In this document: one piece after another, positions 42,695-50,718 of the stretch
Layout: every line of letters starts with the position of its first letter
Position numbering within the stretch: position 1 is the stretch's first letter
Source of the DNA: RGIG4608 sp051867875
Lineage (GTDB): Bacteria; Bacillota; Clostridia; Oscillospirales; CAG-272
Reading direction: 5' to 3'
DNA length: 64,000 bases
Assembly: GCA_051867875.1 (NCBI GenBank)
Contig: JBJDZG010000007.1
Span: 23,064-87,063 of the forward strand
Program-made: the position numbers and the translations under genes
The notes under the pieces: model-generated
Databases searched by the model: none
The model's input: only the letters and a program-made list of their open reading frames with translations
What the model was told of the DNA's origin: nothing

Positions 42695-42718
42695 AAATGG
42701 CGCCGTCAGGCGCCATTT
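42695..42718 (+). terminator. Intergenic hairpin before the intracellular GH53 gene
   Basis: Perfect 10-bp stem AAATGGCGCC / GGCGCCATTT with a GTCA loop. Only a TTT tail, so it may be a partial terminator or an mRNA-protecting hairpin. Confidence 0.65.
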
Positions 42719-42766
42719 CGCAAAAATCTTTCTAAAAATAAGGATTTTCAGGAGGAAAATAGAACT

Positions 42767-43864
42767 ATGATATTAGGAGTTGACGTTTCAACGTATCTTG
42801 AAGAGCTTGAGCACGGTGCGCGGTATTTTGACGGCGAGAGGGAAATAGACCCCCTTGACGCCTTCGTTCAAAACGGCGTAAATTGGATGAGAATACGAGT
42901 TTGGAACGACCCCCGTTCAAGCGAGGGTGAGCCGTACCTGGCGGGAACTTGCGATTTTGACCATTACCTAAGACTTGCAAGGCTTGCAAAGTCCAAGGGA
43001 TATCACATTCTGCTTGACTTTCATTACAGCGACTTCTGGGTTGACCCTCAAAAGCAGATGATTCCGAAGGCTTGGCAGGGATATGACGTACAAGCACTCG
43101 AAAAGGCAGTTTATGAGTTTACGAAGAACTGCCTTACCGTTGCCGCGGACGAAGATTTGGCGCCCGAGATGATTCAGGTCGGAAACGAGATAACGAACGG
43201 CTTTTTGTGGCCTGTTTGCAAGCTCGAAGAGAACGGCAAAAGAGGGAACTACAACAACTTTTTGAGAGTGCTTTCCGCAGGCTCGCGCGCTTGCCGTGAG
43301 GTGCTGCCCGAGTCGAAAATTGTTCTTCATCTCGAACGAAGCAACGACTGCGAGGTTTACCGGGAATTTTTCACAAAAGTAACCGAGTATGGCGTTGATT
43401 TTGACGTCATCGGCGCGTCGTACTATCCTTATTGGCACGGCACTCCCGACGAGCTTTTCAAAAACCTCAACGCTTGCCGTCGCTTCGGAAAAGAGATTAT
43501 GGTAGTTGAGCTCGGATACGGTTTTACAACAGAGAGTTATGTGCTTGACGGAGAGGCTCGCAGACTCGTTATCGACAGTGAGAGAGCATACGTCAAAGGC
43601 GTTACGGACGTGTTCCCGATGACTCCCGAAGGTCAGGCGGAATATATCAGATACTTTATCGGAAAGGCAAAGCAAAACGGACTTGACGGTATCTTCTATT
43701 GGGAGCCCTTGTGGCTTCCGGGAGATGGAATATGCTGGGCGAGCGAAGCAGGTCAGAAATATATTCACGAAGAGGGAAAATCTACCTCAAATGAGTGGGC
43801 AAATCAGTGCCTTTTTGACTACGAAGGAAAGAAATTGCCCGCTTTTGACGAGTACAAATTATAA
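42767..43864 (+). CDS. Cytoplasmic GH53 beta-1,4-galactanase-like enzyme
   Basis: 365 residues covering one GH53 barrel and nothing else. No signal peptide. Family stretches: ILGVDVSTYLEELE, WMRIRVWNDPRSSEGEPY, LLDFHYSDFWVDPQKQM. The acid/base is Glu141 (QVGNEITNG) and the nucleophile Glu248 (MVVELGYGF). ATG at 42767 has AGGAGG 10 bases upstream; the in-frame ATG at 42689 lies before a hairpin and this site. GH53 enzymes are usually secreted, so a cytoplasmic one presumably trims imported galacto-oligosaccharides. Sequence similarity to the secreted GH53 at 36979 is limited to motifs, so it is not a recent duplicate. Confidence 0.9.
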   Translation: MILGVDVSTYLEELEHGARYFDGEREIDPLDAFVQNGVNWMRIRVWNDPRSSEGEPYLAGTCDFDHYLRLARLAKSKGYHILLDFHYSDFWVDPQKQMIPKAWQGYDVQALEKAVYEFTKNCLTVAADEDLAPEMIQVGNEITNGFLWPVCKLEENGKRGNYNNFLRVLSAGSRACREVLPESKIVLHLERSNDCEVYREFFTKVTEYGVDFDVIGASYYPYWHGTPDELFKNLNACRRFGKEIMVVELGYGFTTESYVLDGEARRLVIDSERAYVKGVTDVFPMTPEGQAEYIRYFIGKAKQNGLDGIFYWEPLWLPGDGICWASEAGQKYIHEEGKSTSNEWANQCLFDYEGKKLPAFDEYKL

Positions 43865-43952
43865 ACAAAAATTTTTGTCTTGCATTTTGTTCAAAAATAA
43901 TCGCTTCAATTTGTTAATAGTGCCAAAAATAAATAATTTACAACTATCTATA

Positions 43953-43981
43953 TTGACAAATTTGCTAAATAATATTATAAT
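43953..43981 (+). promoter_or_regulatory. Promoter of the ABC importer operon
   Basis: TTGACA (43953-43958), 17 bp, TATAAT (43976-43981). About 45 bases upstream a weak relative of the lipoprotein motif, CAATTTGTTAATAG, occurs near 43908. Confidence 0.75.
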
Positions 43982-44032
43982 GTTATATGCCCTAAAGGCG
44001 TAATAAAAAATTTTCAAGGAGGAGAATTAGTT

Positions 44033-45640
44033 ATGCGCAAAATAACTAAAATCTTATCACTCGTCCTCGCCCTCGTAATGCTCACAGCTATGTTGACAGC
44101 ATGCCCCGGCGGCGACACAACAACAACTACAACAAAACCCGATGTTGTTGAAAATCCTCTTGCAGGAACATACGACATTAAAATGTGGGTTTCTGAAAAA
44201 GAAGGCGTTAAAGAGCAGTTCCTCGCTCAGATCGACGCTTTTGAAGCAGCTAATCCCGGCATCGTCATCAATGCTGACATTTCCGGTATGACAGAGGCAG
44301 ACGCAGGCTCTCAGGTAATCCTTGACGTAGCTACTGCTCCCGACCTTTACTGCTTCGCACAGGACCAGCTTGCCCGTCTTGTACAGGCTTCCGCTCTTTC
44401 AGCTCTTCCCTCCGAAATCGCTTCTGCTGTTAAGGTTAACAACGATAACGGTTCCGTAGGTGCTGGTTCCGTAGGCGGTACACTTTACGCTTATCCTATG
44501 ACAAGCGATAACGGTTACTATATGTACTACGATAAGAGCATCGTAACAAATCCCGACAGCCTTGAGCAGATTATCGCCGATGTTGAAGCTTACAACGCTG
44601 CACATCCCGACTCTCCGAAGTGGATTCGTTTCGCTCTTGAAAACGGCTGGTACACAGCATCCTTCTTCTTCGCAGTAGGCGAAGATGGCAACGCTCTTTG
44701 CCACTCCAACTGGACAACAGACGCTGACGGTAACTTCACAGCAGTTGATGATACATTCAACTCCGATAACGGTCTTATCGCTATGAAGGGTATGATGAAG
44801 CTCGCTCAGTCCACAGCTTACAACTCCGACGCAGATAAGTATGCTGATTCTGCAGTTTGGATCAACGGTATCTGGAACGCAACAACAGCTGAAGAATTCT
44901 TCGGCGAAAACTTCGCTGCTACTGATCTTCCTTCTTTCGAAGTAGACGGTAAGTCCTACCACCTTGGTTCCTTCACAGGTAACAAGCTTCTCGGTGTTAA
45001 GCCCCAGACTGATGCTAAGAGAGCAGCAGTTCTTCACCTCCTTGCTAACTATTTGACAAGCGAAGAGTGCCAGATGCAGAGATACAACGAGTTCCAGTGG
45101 GGACCCTCCAACCTCGCAGCACAGGCTTCCGATGCAGTTCAGGCTAACCCCTCTCTTGCAGCTCTTGCACTTCAGGGTAACTACGGTATAGCTCAGGGTC
45201 AGATTTCCGGTTCTTGGTGGGATATCGCCAAGGTTCTCGGTGCTGACGCTAAGGTAGCTACAGGCGACGCTGACCTCAAGAATGCTCTTGAAACATACGA
45301 AAATGCTATCAACGCTATCTTCAATAAGTCTGAAGAAGAATTGATGACATGGTCCGTAATCGGTAGTGTTAACGGAACAAACTGGAACACAGACTTCGCT
45401 ATGACTCAGGTTTCTGAGGGCGTATGGAAATCCGAAGCTCTTGAACTTACAGCTACATCTGAATTCAAGCTCCGTCGCGGTGCTGACTGGACAGTTCAGG
45501 TTGGTGCAGAAGGTCAGTTGAAGACTGCTTCCGTTGAACCCGCTAACATCGTTCCCGGTGTAGAAGGTAAATACGTAATTACTCTTGAATGGGACGGCGT
45601 ATCCGATACTGCTACAGTAACTTGGACACCCGCTGAATAA
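44033..45640 (+). CDS. Maltodextrin-type ABC substrate-binding lipoprotein with C-terminal SusE-like module
   Basis: 535 residues. Lipobox LTAC (Cys24) and a Thr-rich linker, then a family 1 solute-binding protein (about 45-435): IKMWVSEKEGVKEQFLAQIDAFEAANPGI is split here only for reading as IKMWVSEKEG then FEAANPGI. The MalF/MalG/MalK genes follow, which points to maltodextrin as ligand. Residues about 438-535 form an extra beta domain (SVIGSVNGTNWNTDF...EFKLRRGADWTVQVG) like the SusE/SusF-type modules of the nearby lipoproteins. Binding proteins of this class normally end near residue 420, so this is a fusion. AAGGAGGAG ribosome site. Hairpins after the stop probably keep its mRNA level above that of the permeases. 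Confidence 0.9.
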   Translation: MRKITKILSLVLALVMLTAMLTACPGGDTTTTTTKPDVVENPLAGTYDIKMWVSEKEGVKEQFLAQIDAFEAANPGIVINADISGMTEADAGSQVILDVATAPDLYCFAQDQLARLVQASALSALPSEIASAVKVNNDNGSVGAGSVGGTLYAYPMTSDNGYYMYYDKSIVTNPDSLEQIIADVEAYNAAHPDSPKWIRFALENGWYTASFFFAVGEDGNALCHSNWTTDADGNFTAVDDTFNSDNGLIAMKGMMKLAQSTAYNSDADKYADSAVWINGIWNATTAEEFFGENFAATDLPSFEVDGKSYHLGSFTGNKLLGVKPQTDAKRAAVLHLLANYLTSEECQMQRYNEFQWGPSNLAAQASDAVQANPSLAALALQGNYGIAQGQISGSWWDIAKVLGADAKVATGDADLKNALETYENAINAIFNKSEEELMTWSVIGSVNGTNWNTDFAMTQVSEGVWKSEALELTATSEFKLRRGADWTVQVGAEGQLKTASVEPANIVPGVEGKYVITLEWDGVSDTATVTWTPAE

Positions 45641-45683
45641 TCATTCTTGATAAATAATTATATCAATAACTAACTGACGGTTA

Positions 45684-45707
45684 GGGTGAATCCTTCGGGA
45701 TTCACCC
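45684..45707 (+). other. UUCG-capped hairpin after the binding-protein gene
   Basis: Perfect 10-bp stem GGGTGAATCC / GGATTCACCC with a TTCG tetraloop, without a T tract. Such hairpins protect the 3' end of binding-protein mRNA and lower expression of the permeases downstream. Confidence 0.75.
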
Positions 45708-45722
45708 CGACCTCTTGAAGAA

Positions 45723-45782
45723 AAGGCATTGTTGGCCGGGATACAAGGTGAACTTGTCTTGTGTTTCGGCGAACAGTGCCTT
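45723..45782 (+). other. Long two-part intercistronic hairpin before malF
   Basis: The outer stem AAGGCATTGTT (45723-45733) pairs with AACAGTGCCTT (45772-45782). The inner 12-bp stem CCGGGATACAAG (45736-45747) pairs with CTTGTGTTTCGG (45758-45769), using several G-U pairs. There is no T tract. An RNA element in the operon; a role in processing or attenuation is inferred. Confidence 0.65.
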
Positions 45783-45799
45783 CTCATTATGAAAAGGAG

Positions 45800-45818
45800 A
45801 TATAAACTCAGTTTATAT
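45800..45818 (+). promoter_or_regulatory. Hairpin between ribosome site and malF start
   Basis: ATATAAAC (45800-45807), TCA loop, GTTTATAT (45811-45818). GGAG at 45796-45799 is 27 bases from the ATG at 45827; folding this hairpin leaves about 8 bases, the normal distance. Confidence 0.65.
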
Positions 45819-45826
45819 TGTTAAAC

Positions 45827-47425
45827 ATGAAAAGATTAAATAACTTAGAGTACTTAAAACTAAATAAGTTTCAGGCTTTCTGGTATAATTTCCGCCTGTT
45901 CTTCTGCAAAATTCCGGGACGAATCAAATCGTTTTTCCTTAAAGTATGGTCGCTTTTCCTTGGTTTCGGCAAGTTTTTGACAGAACAGGTTAAGGATATC
46001 GCATATACCTTTTCCAAGGGTAATTGGGCAGTAAAGCTTTCTTTCCTCATCTTCGGATTTGGAAATTTGTATTACGGACAAATTCTTCGCGGAGTTTTGT
46101 TCCTTTTGTTTGAAGTGGTTTTCCTCGTTTATATGTTCCTTCCCGAGGGCGGCGGTATCTATTGGATTCAGAAATGCCAGTTCTTCCAGACCGGAAGTAC
46201 GGTAGGTACTGTTGAACAGGGAAATGGGATGGAATATATTCCCGGCGTAGGAAACGTGCCAACAATCATTCCCGGAGATGACTCCGTAAGAGTATTGTTC
46301 TACGGTTTGCTTTCAGTCCTCTTTATAGCTGCTTTTATTTATACTTGGAGACTTCAGGTAAAGCAGTGTCGCATTTGTATGGACATTACCGCAAAGGGCA
46401 AGAAAGTTAAGAGCGGAAAGCAGGACCTTCAATCGCTTCTTGATGACCAGTTCCATAAGACGCTTCTTTCTCTCCCTCTTTTGGGTATTATCCTCTTTAC
46501 AGTCGTGCCTATCATCTATATGATTTTGATAGCCTTCACAAACTACGGTGATTATAAGGGCGTTTTGTATAATGGCACGGTAAAACTTTTCAGTTGGGTA
46601 GGATGGGAACACTTTGAATCCTTCTTTTCGGGTACTACCGACCTTGGAAACGCATTCGGAGATATCCTTATCTGGACTCTTACGTGGGCATTCTTTGCAA
46701 CCTTTACAAACTACTTCCTTGGTATGTTGGTTGCTATGCTTATAAATAAGAAGGGAATCAAGTTCAAGAAAATGTGGAGAACGGTTTTGGTTATGACCAT
46801 TGCTATTCCTCAGTTCGTTTCGCTTCTTTACGTAAGAAACCTTTTCAACCAGGACGGATACATAGGAAACTTCCTTTATGTTAACAATCTGTTGCCGGAA
46901 GCCCTCGTAAGTTCTAACTTAAAATCTCTCTGGGCTCATCCTATAACTGCTAAGGTATTGGTTATTATACTTAACATCTGGGTAGGTATCCCTTACGTAA
47001 TGCTTATGGCGACCGGTATTCTTATGAACATTCCCGCTGACCTTTATGAGTCAAGCCGTGTTGACGGTGCTAACGGAGTTCAGCAGTTTACAAAGATTAC
47101 GCTTCCTTATATGCTGTTCGTTACAGGACCGTATCTGCTTACCAGCTTTGTCGGCAACCTGAATAACTTTAATATTATTTACTTCCTGTCAGGCGGCGGA
47201 CCTACATATACCGCAGCAGACGGCTTTACAGGAGCGGGCGGTGTAACCGTCGGACATACCGACTTGCTTGTAACCTGGTTGTACAGAATGACAATGGGTA
47301 GTGCAAAGGTTGAGTATTTCAGCGCGTCTTTGATAGGTATTATGGTATTCTTGGTAGTAGCTGTACTTTCATTGATAGTTTATAATATCATACCTTCCAC
47401 TAAGAATGAGGAGGACTATGCATAA
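45827..47425 (+). CDS. malF: ABC sugar permease, MalF type
   Basis: 532 residues. The N-terminal 130 residues carry basic helices and early membrane segments (FLIFGFGNLYYGQ, VLFLLFEVVFLVYMF). A soluble loop and a further membrane segment near 155-175 follow, then the MalF core from about 210 (LLGIILFTVVPIIYMILIAF). The cytoplasmic EAA loop that docks to the ATPase is ADLYESSRVDGANGVQQF. The NYF/FSGGGPT-type segment (LSGGGPTYTAADGF) is typical of maltose systems. The start is ATG 45827; an in-frame TTG at 45818 lies in a hairpin. The stop overlaps the ATG of malG (TAATG). Confidence 0.92.
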   Translation: MKRLNNLEYLKLNKFQAFWYNFRLFFCKIPGRIKSFFLKVWSLFLGFGKFLTEQVKDIAYTFSKGNWAVKLSFLIFGFGNLYYGQILRGVLFLLFEVVFLVYMFLPEGGGIYWIQKCQFFQTGSTVGTVEQGNGMEYIPGVGNVPTIIPGDDSVRVLFYGLLSVLFIAAFIYTWRLQVKQCRICMDITAKGKKVKSGKQDLQSLLDDQFHKTLLSLPLLGIILFTVVPIIYMILIAFTNYGDYKGVLYNGTVKLFSWVGWEHFESFFSGTTDLGNAFGDILIWTLTWAFFATFTNYFLGMLVAMLINKKGIKFKKMWRTVLVMTIAIPQFVSLLYVRNLFNQDGYIGNFLYVNNLLPEALVSSNLKSLWAHPITAKVLVIILNIWVGIPYVMLMATGILMNIPADLYESSRVDGANGVQQFTKITLPYMLFVTGPYLLTSFVGNLNNFNIIYFLSGGGPTYTAADGFTGAGGVTVGHTDLLVTWLYRMTMGSAKVEYFSASLIGIMVFLVVAVLSLIVYNIIPSTKNEEDYA

Positions 47426-48303
47426 TGAATAATAGTGGTACAATTAAAAAAAGAGGTCTCGGCGCAAAGGCAAGCAGAAGAATTACAAACCTTGTTGTAT
47501 ATATCCTTCTTATCGCCATTGCTTTGATTTGGCTGTTTCCTTTCTTTGGCATAGTTCTTGAGTCTTTCAGAATTGAATCCAAGGGACAGGAGTCCTATTT
47601 CTGGCCCAAAAAATTTGGATTTGATAATTATATTTTCCTGTTCGAGAAAACAAACTTCCTTAAATGGTTTACAACTACTGCACTGCTCGGTGTTGCAGTA
47701 GCAGTACTGCAAACAGGATTTGTTCTTTCTATGAGCTATACGCTTTCCCGTCTTCGTTTTAAGGGAAGAAAGACACTGATGAACTTTATGCTCATTCTCG
47801 GTATGTTCCCGGGATTCCTTACGTTGATTCTTATTTATAAGGTGTTTTCACAGTTCGGTCTTACGGAGTCAAGAGCTCCCTTGGGACTTATCATTGTATA
47901 CTGTGCAAGCTCGGCTATGGGTTATTACGTGTCAAAGGGATTCTTTGATACCATACCGAAAACTCTGGACGAAGCGGCACGTGTTGACGGTGCAACCCGT
48001 TGGCAGGTATTCTACAAGGTTATAATGCCTCTTTCAAAACCCATCGTTATTTATACGATTCTTATGGGCTTTATGGCACCTTGGGGAGACTTCATGATGG
48101 CAAACTATTTGGCACACGGTAATGATGAAGGTAAAAACGTTGCCGTCGGTATGTTCCAATGGCTTGACAGAACTTTCATTAATGAAAGATATACCGCATT
48201 CTGTGCAGGCGGTGTTTGCGTATCGGTTCCCGTAACGGCAGTATTCCTTGCATTGCAGAAATACTATGTTGAAGGCGTAACAGGCGGCGCAGTTAAGGGT
48301 TAA
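47425..48303 (+). CDS. malG: ABC sugar permease, MalG type
   Basis: 292 residues with about six membrane spans. The EAA loop is TLDEAARVDGATRWQVFYK, and the C-terminus has the expected YVEGVTGGAVKG ending. It pairs with MalF to form the channel. It begins on the last base of the malF stop, so the two subunits are coupled in translation. Confidence 0.94.
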   Translation: MNNSGTIKKRGLGAKASRRITNLVVYILLIAIALIWLFPFFGIVLESFRIESKGQESYFWPKKFGFDNYIFLFEKTNFLKWFTTTALLGVAVAVLQTGFVLSMSYTLSRLRFKGRKTLMNFMLILGMFPGFLTLILIYKVFSQFGLTESRAPLGLIIVYCASSAMGYYVSKGFFDTIPKTLDEAARVDGATRWQVFYKVIMPLSKPIVIYTILMGFMAPWGDFMMANYLAHGNDEGKNVAVGMFQWLDRTFINERYTAFCAGGVCVSVPVTAVFLALQKYYVEGVTGGAVKG

Positions 48304-48330
48304 TATTAACACAAGTAATAGGAGATAATT

Positions 48331-49455
48331 ATGGCTACAGTAAAATTAACAAATGTAAAGAAAATTTACGGTAAAGATACCGTTGCAGTTCAGGACTTCA
48401 ACCTTGATATCGCCGATAAAGAATTTATAGTATTCGTAGGTCCTTCCGGTTGCGGTAAATCCACAACACTTCGTATGATTGCAGGTCTTGAAGAGATTTC
48501 CGAAGGTACTGTCGAGATTGACGGCGTCGTAGTAAATGACCTTCAGCCCCGTGACCGTGATATCGCGATGGTTTTCCAGAACTACGCTCTTTATCCTCAC
48601 CTTACAGTATTTGAGAACATGGCGTTCAGCCTTCGCCTTAAGAAGGTTCCTCAGGAGGAGGTTTATGCAAGAGTAACAAATGCTGCCGAGATTCTCGGTA
48701 TCACAGAGTATCTCACAAGAAAGCCCAGAGCTCTTTCGGGCGGTCAGAGACAGAGAGTTGCCATCGGTCGTGCGATGGTTCGTGACTCCAAGGTATTCCT
48801 TATGGACGAACCCCTTTCCAACCTTGACGCAAAGCTCAGAAACCAGATGAGAGCTGAAATTATCCTTCTTCGTCAGAAGATTAATACAACCTTCATTTAC
48901 GTAACACACGACCAGACAGAGGCTATGACTCTCGGCGACCGTATCGTTATTATGAAGGACGGCTTCATTCAGCAGGTAGGCACACCTACGGAAGTATTCG
49001 ATATGCCTCTTAACCTCTTCGTAGCTGAGTTTATAGGTGCTCCCAAGATGAATACATTTAAGACTAAGCTCGTATACGAGGGCGGCAAATACTACGTAAC
49101 TCCTTACGGTGCTAAGATTGAGGTTGACGGACCTAAGGCCGATATGCTTAAGGCTAAGAATATTCCTTCAAAGGAGATAATCCTCGGTATTCGCCCTGAG
49201 CACATTACTCTTTCCGATAAGAATGACCCCTCTGCAATTCCATGCAAGATTGAGGTCAACGAAATGATGGGTAGTGAGCTTCACCTTCACGTTGTTGAAG
49301 ATAACGGCGACAAACTTATCGTTCGTATTCCCACTGTTTCTCTTACAGACGAGCAGAGAAGAGGACTTGTTTACGGCGCTACGATTTACGTAACGTTCGA
49401 GGGCAAGGTAATGCACTTCTTCGACCCCGAAACAGAGAAGAATTTGCTTGTGTAA
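48331..49455 (+). CDS. malK: ABC transporter ATPase, MalK/MsmX type
   Basis: 374 residues. Walker A GPSGCGKST, Q-loop VFQNYALYPH, signature LSGGQRQRVAIGRAM, Walker B VFLMDEPLSNLD, H-loop THDQTEAM. The C-terminal TOBE/regulatory domain (about 240-374) contains ILGIRPEHITL. It powers the importer encoded upstream. Having its own ATPase in the operon is notable, since many Firmicutes share one MsmX among several sugar importers. It ends the island with a strong terminator. Confidence 0.94.
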   Translation: MATVKLTNVKKIYGKDTVAVQDFNLDIADKEFIVFVGPSGCGKSTTLRMIAGLEEISEGTVEIDGVVVNDLQPRDRDIAMVFQNYALYPHLTVFENMAFSLRLKKVPQEEVYARVTNAAEILGITEYLTRKPRALSGGQRQRVAIGRAMVRDSKVFLMDEPLSNLDAKLRNQMRAEIILLRQKINTTFIYVTHDQTEAMTLGDRIVIMKDGFIQQVGTPTEVFDMPLNLFVAEFIGAPKMNTFKTKLVYEGGKYYVTPYGAKIEVDGPKADMLKAKNIPSKEIILGIRPEHITLSDKNDPSAIPCKIEVNEMMGSELHLHVVEDNGDKLIVRIPTVSLTDEQRRGLVYGATIYVTFEGKVMHFFDPETEKNLLV

Positions 49456-49471
49456 TTACATAACAGAAATA

Positions 49472-49497
49472 AAACACCCGCCGAAAGGCGGGTGTTT
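49472..49497 (+). terminator. Terminator of the ABC importer operon
   Basis: Perfect 11-bp stem AAACACCCGCC / GGCGGGTGTTT with a GAAA tetraloop. Confidence 0.9.
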
Positions 49498-49585
49498 GTA
49501 AAATATTAACCGTCAAAGCGATTTGTATCGTTGTAGCTGTTATTGCATTTCAGACCTGCAAATCGGAATTTTTGGAGAGATATTT

Positions 49586-50374
49586 ATGAACGAAGTAAAC
49601 AAAACTTTATTTATTCCGCTGTATGGAAAATCACAGGTCAGCAAAAAGGGAATTATTTTGAATGACCCAACAGCCGAGAGAATCTGGGAAGCGGAATCTT
49701 TTGAGGTCCACGGCAAATCGAAATCAAAATGGCTCGCTTATAATATGGCAATGCGGGCAAGGGTGTTTGACGACTGGACAGAAGCTATGCTACGGGTAAA
49801 TAAAGATGCGCTCGTTTTGCATATCGGATGTGGGCTTGATGCCAGATGCCTGCGTATTAAAGAACCGTATTTGAATTGGATTGATGCGGATTTTCCCGAA
49901 GTGATATCGCTGCGGAAAAATTACTATGGGGAAAATGATGCATATCGTATGATGCCGATTGACGCTTCAAAAGCAGAAGAAATTGAGAAGCTCCCCGACG
50001 CCCAAACGGCAATTGTTGTTTTGGAAGGTATCAGTATGTATCTGACAAACGATCAAGTGTGCCGCTTGTTACGTACATTAGAGAAAAAATACTCCCGACT
50101 TCATATTCTGTTGGATGTATATACTGATTTTGCGGCAAAAGCGTCAAAGTATAAAAACCCGGTGAATGACGTGGGTGTAACAAAATTGTACGGCATAGAC
50201 GATATTCAAGCCGTGCTGAATGATACAAGTATTAAACTTAAAGCAGAGCACTCATTTACGCCGGATTATCTGATAAATGAGCTGAAACCGTTTGAACGGG
50301 CTTTCTTCAGGACAATGTTTGCAGGAAAACTTTATAGAAAGTTCTATCGCCTTTATGAATTGGAGCATATTTGA
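49586..50374 (+). CDS. Class I SAM-dependent methyltransferase (leucine carboxyl methyltransferase-like)
   Basis: 262 residues. The SAM motif is VLHIGCGLDARCLRI, followed by the acidic WIDADFPEV, and LEGISMYLT corresponds to the motif III region. These are features of the LCMT/PpmB family of O-methyltransferases. ATG at 49586 has GGAGAG upstream; an in-frame TTG at 49523 is rejected. Its style (fewer GC-rich codons than the preceding operon) hints at a different history. The substrate is unknown. Followed 34 bases later by a small zinc-ribbon gene. Confidence 0.85.
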   Translation: MNEVNKTLFIPLYGKSQVSKKGIILNDPTAERIWEAESFEVHGKSKSKWLAYNMAMRARVFDDWTEAMLRVNKDALVLHIGCGLDARCLRIKEPYLNWIDADFPEVISLRKNYYGENDAYRMMPIDASKAEEIEKLPDAQTAIVVLEGISMYLTNDQVCRLLRTLEKKYSRLHILLDVYTDFAAKASKYKNPVNDVGVTKLYGIDDIQAVLNDTSIKLKAEHSFTPDYLINELKPFERAFFRTMFAGKLYRKFYRLYELEHI

Positions 50375-50408
50375 GCCAAAATTCATATTTATGAAAGGAA
50401 GACGACAC

Positions 50409-50633
50409 ATGAAAAATTCAAGAATATGTCCAAAGTGCAATTCCGGTAATATTGTCAGAATAGACGGATATGCAGGACCGTATGGAAGCGGCAATAATAT
50501 TATGCTCGGACATACTATTTTTTCGACTGTAAATGTAAACAGATATATATGCTGTTCCTGCGGATATACAGAAGAATGGATTGATAGAGAAGATATAGAC
50601 AAAGTGGTAAATAGTAGTAAAGCAAAACGGTAA
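50409..50633 (+). CDS. Small zinc-ribbon protein
   Basis: 74 residues, with CPKCNSGN near the N-terminus and CCSCGYTEEW near the middle, giving a four-Cys zinc ribbon. ATG at 50409 has GAAAGGA 10 bases upstream. Function unknown; similar small proteins are common in Clostridia. Confidence 0.72.
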   Translation: MKNSRICPKCNSGNIVRIDGYAGPYGSGNNIMLGHTIFSTVNVNRYICCSCGYTEEWIDREDIDKVVNSSKAKR

Positions 50634-50667
50634 ATTCTGCTTTTTGCCCTTTGCGACTATACTATCA

Positions 50668-50704
50668 ACACAAAAGGCGCGACTGTCAGTCACGCCTTTT
50701 GTGT
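50668..50704. terminator. Shared terminator between convergent genes
   Basis: ACACAAAAGGCG / CGCCTTTTGTGT stem with an inner stem and small loop, followed on the plus strand by TTTTATTT. It lies between the zinc-ribbon gene (+) and groL (-). Confidence 0.85.
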
Positions 50705-50718
50705 TTTATTTGTTTAGA

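Noticed and set aside
43905..43922. CAATTTGTTAATAG upstream of the importer operon as a motif copy
   Set aside because: Distance (about 45) is close, but the core TGTGCAA is not kept. Kept only as a weak hint.
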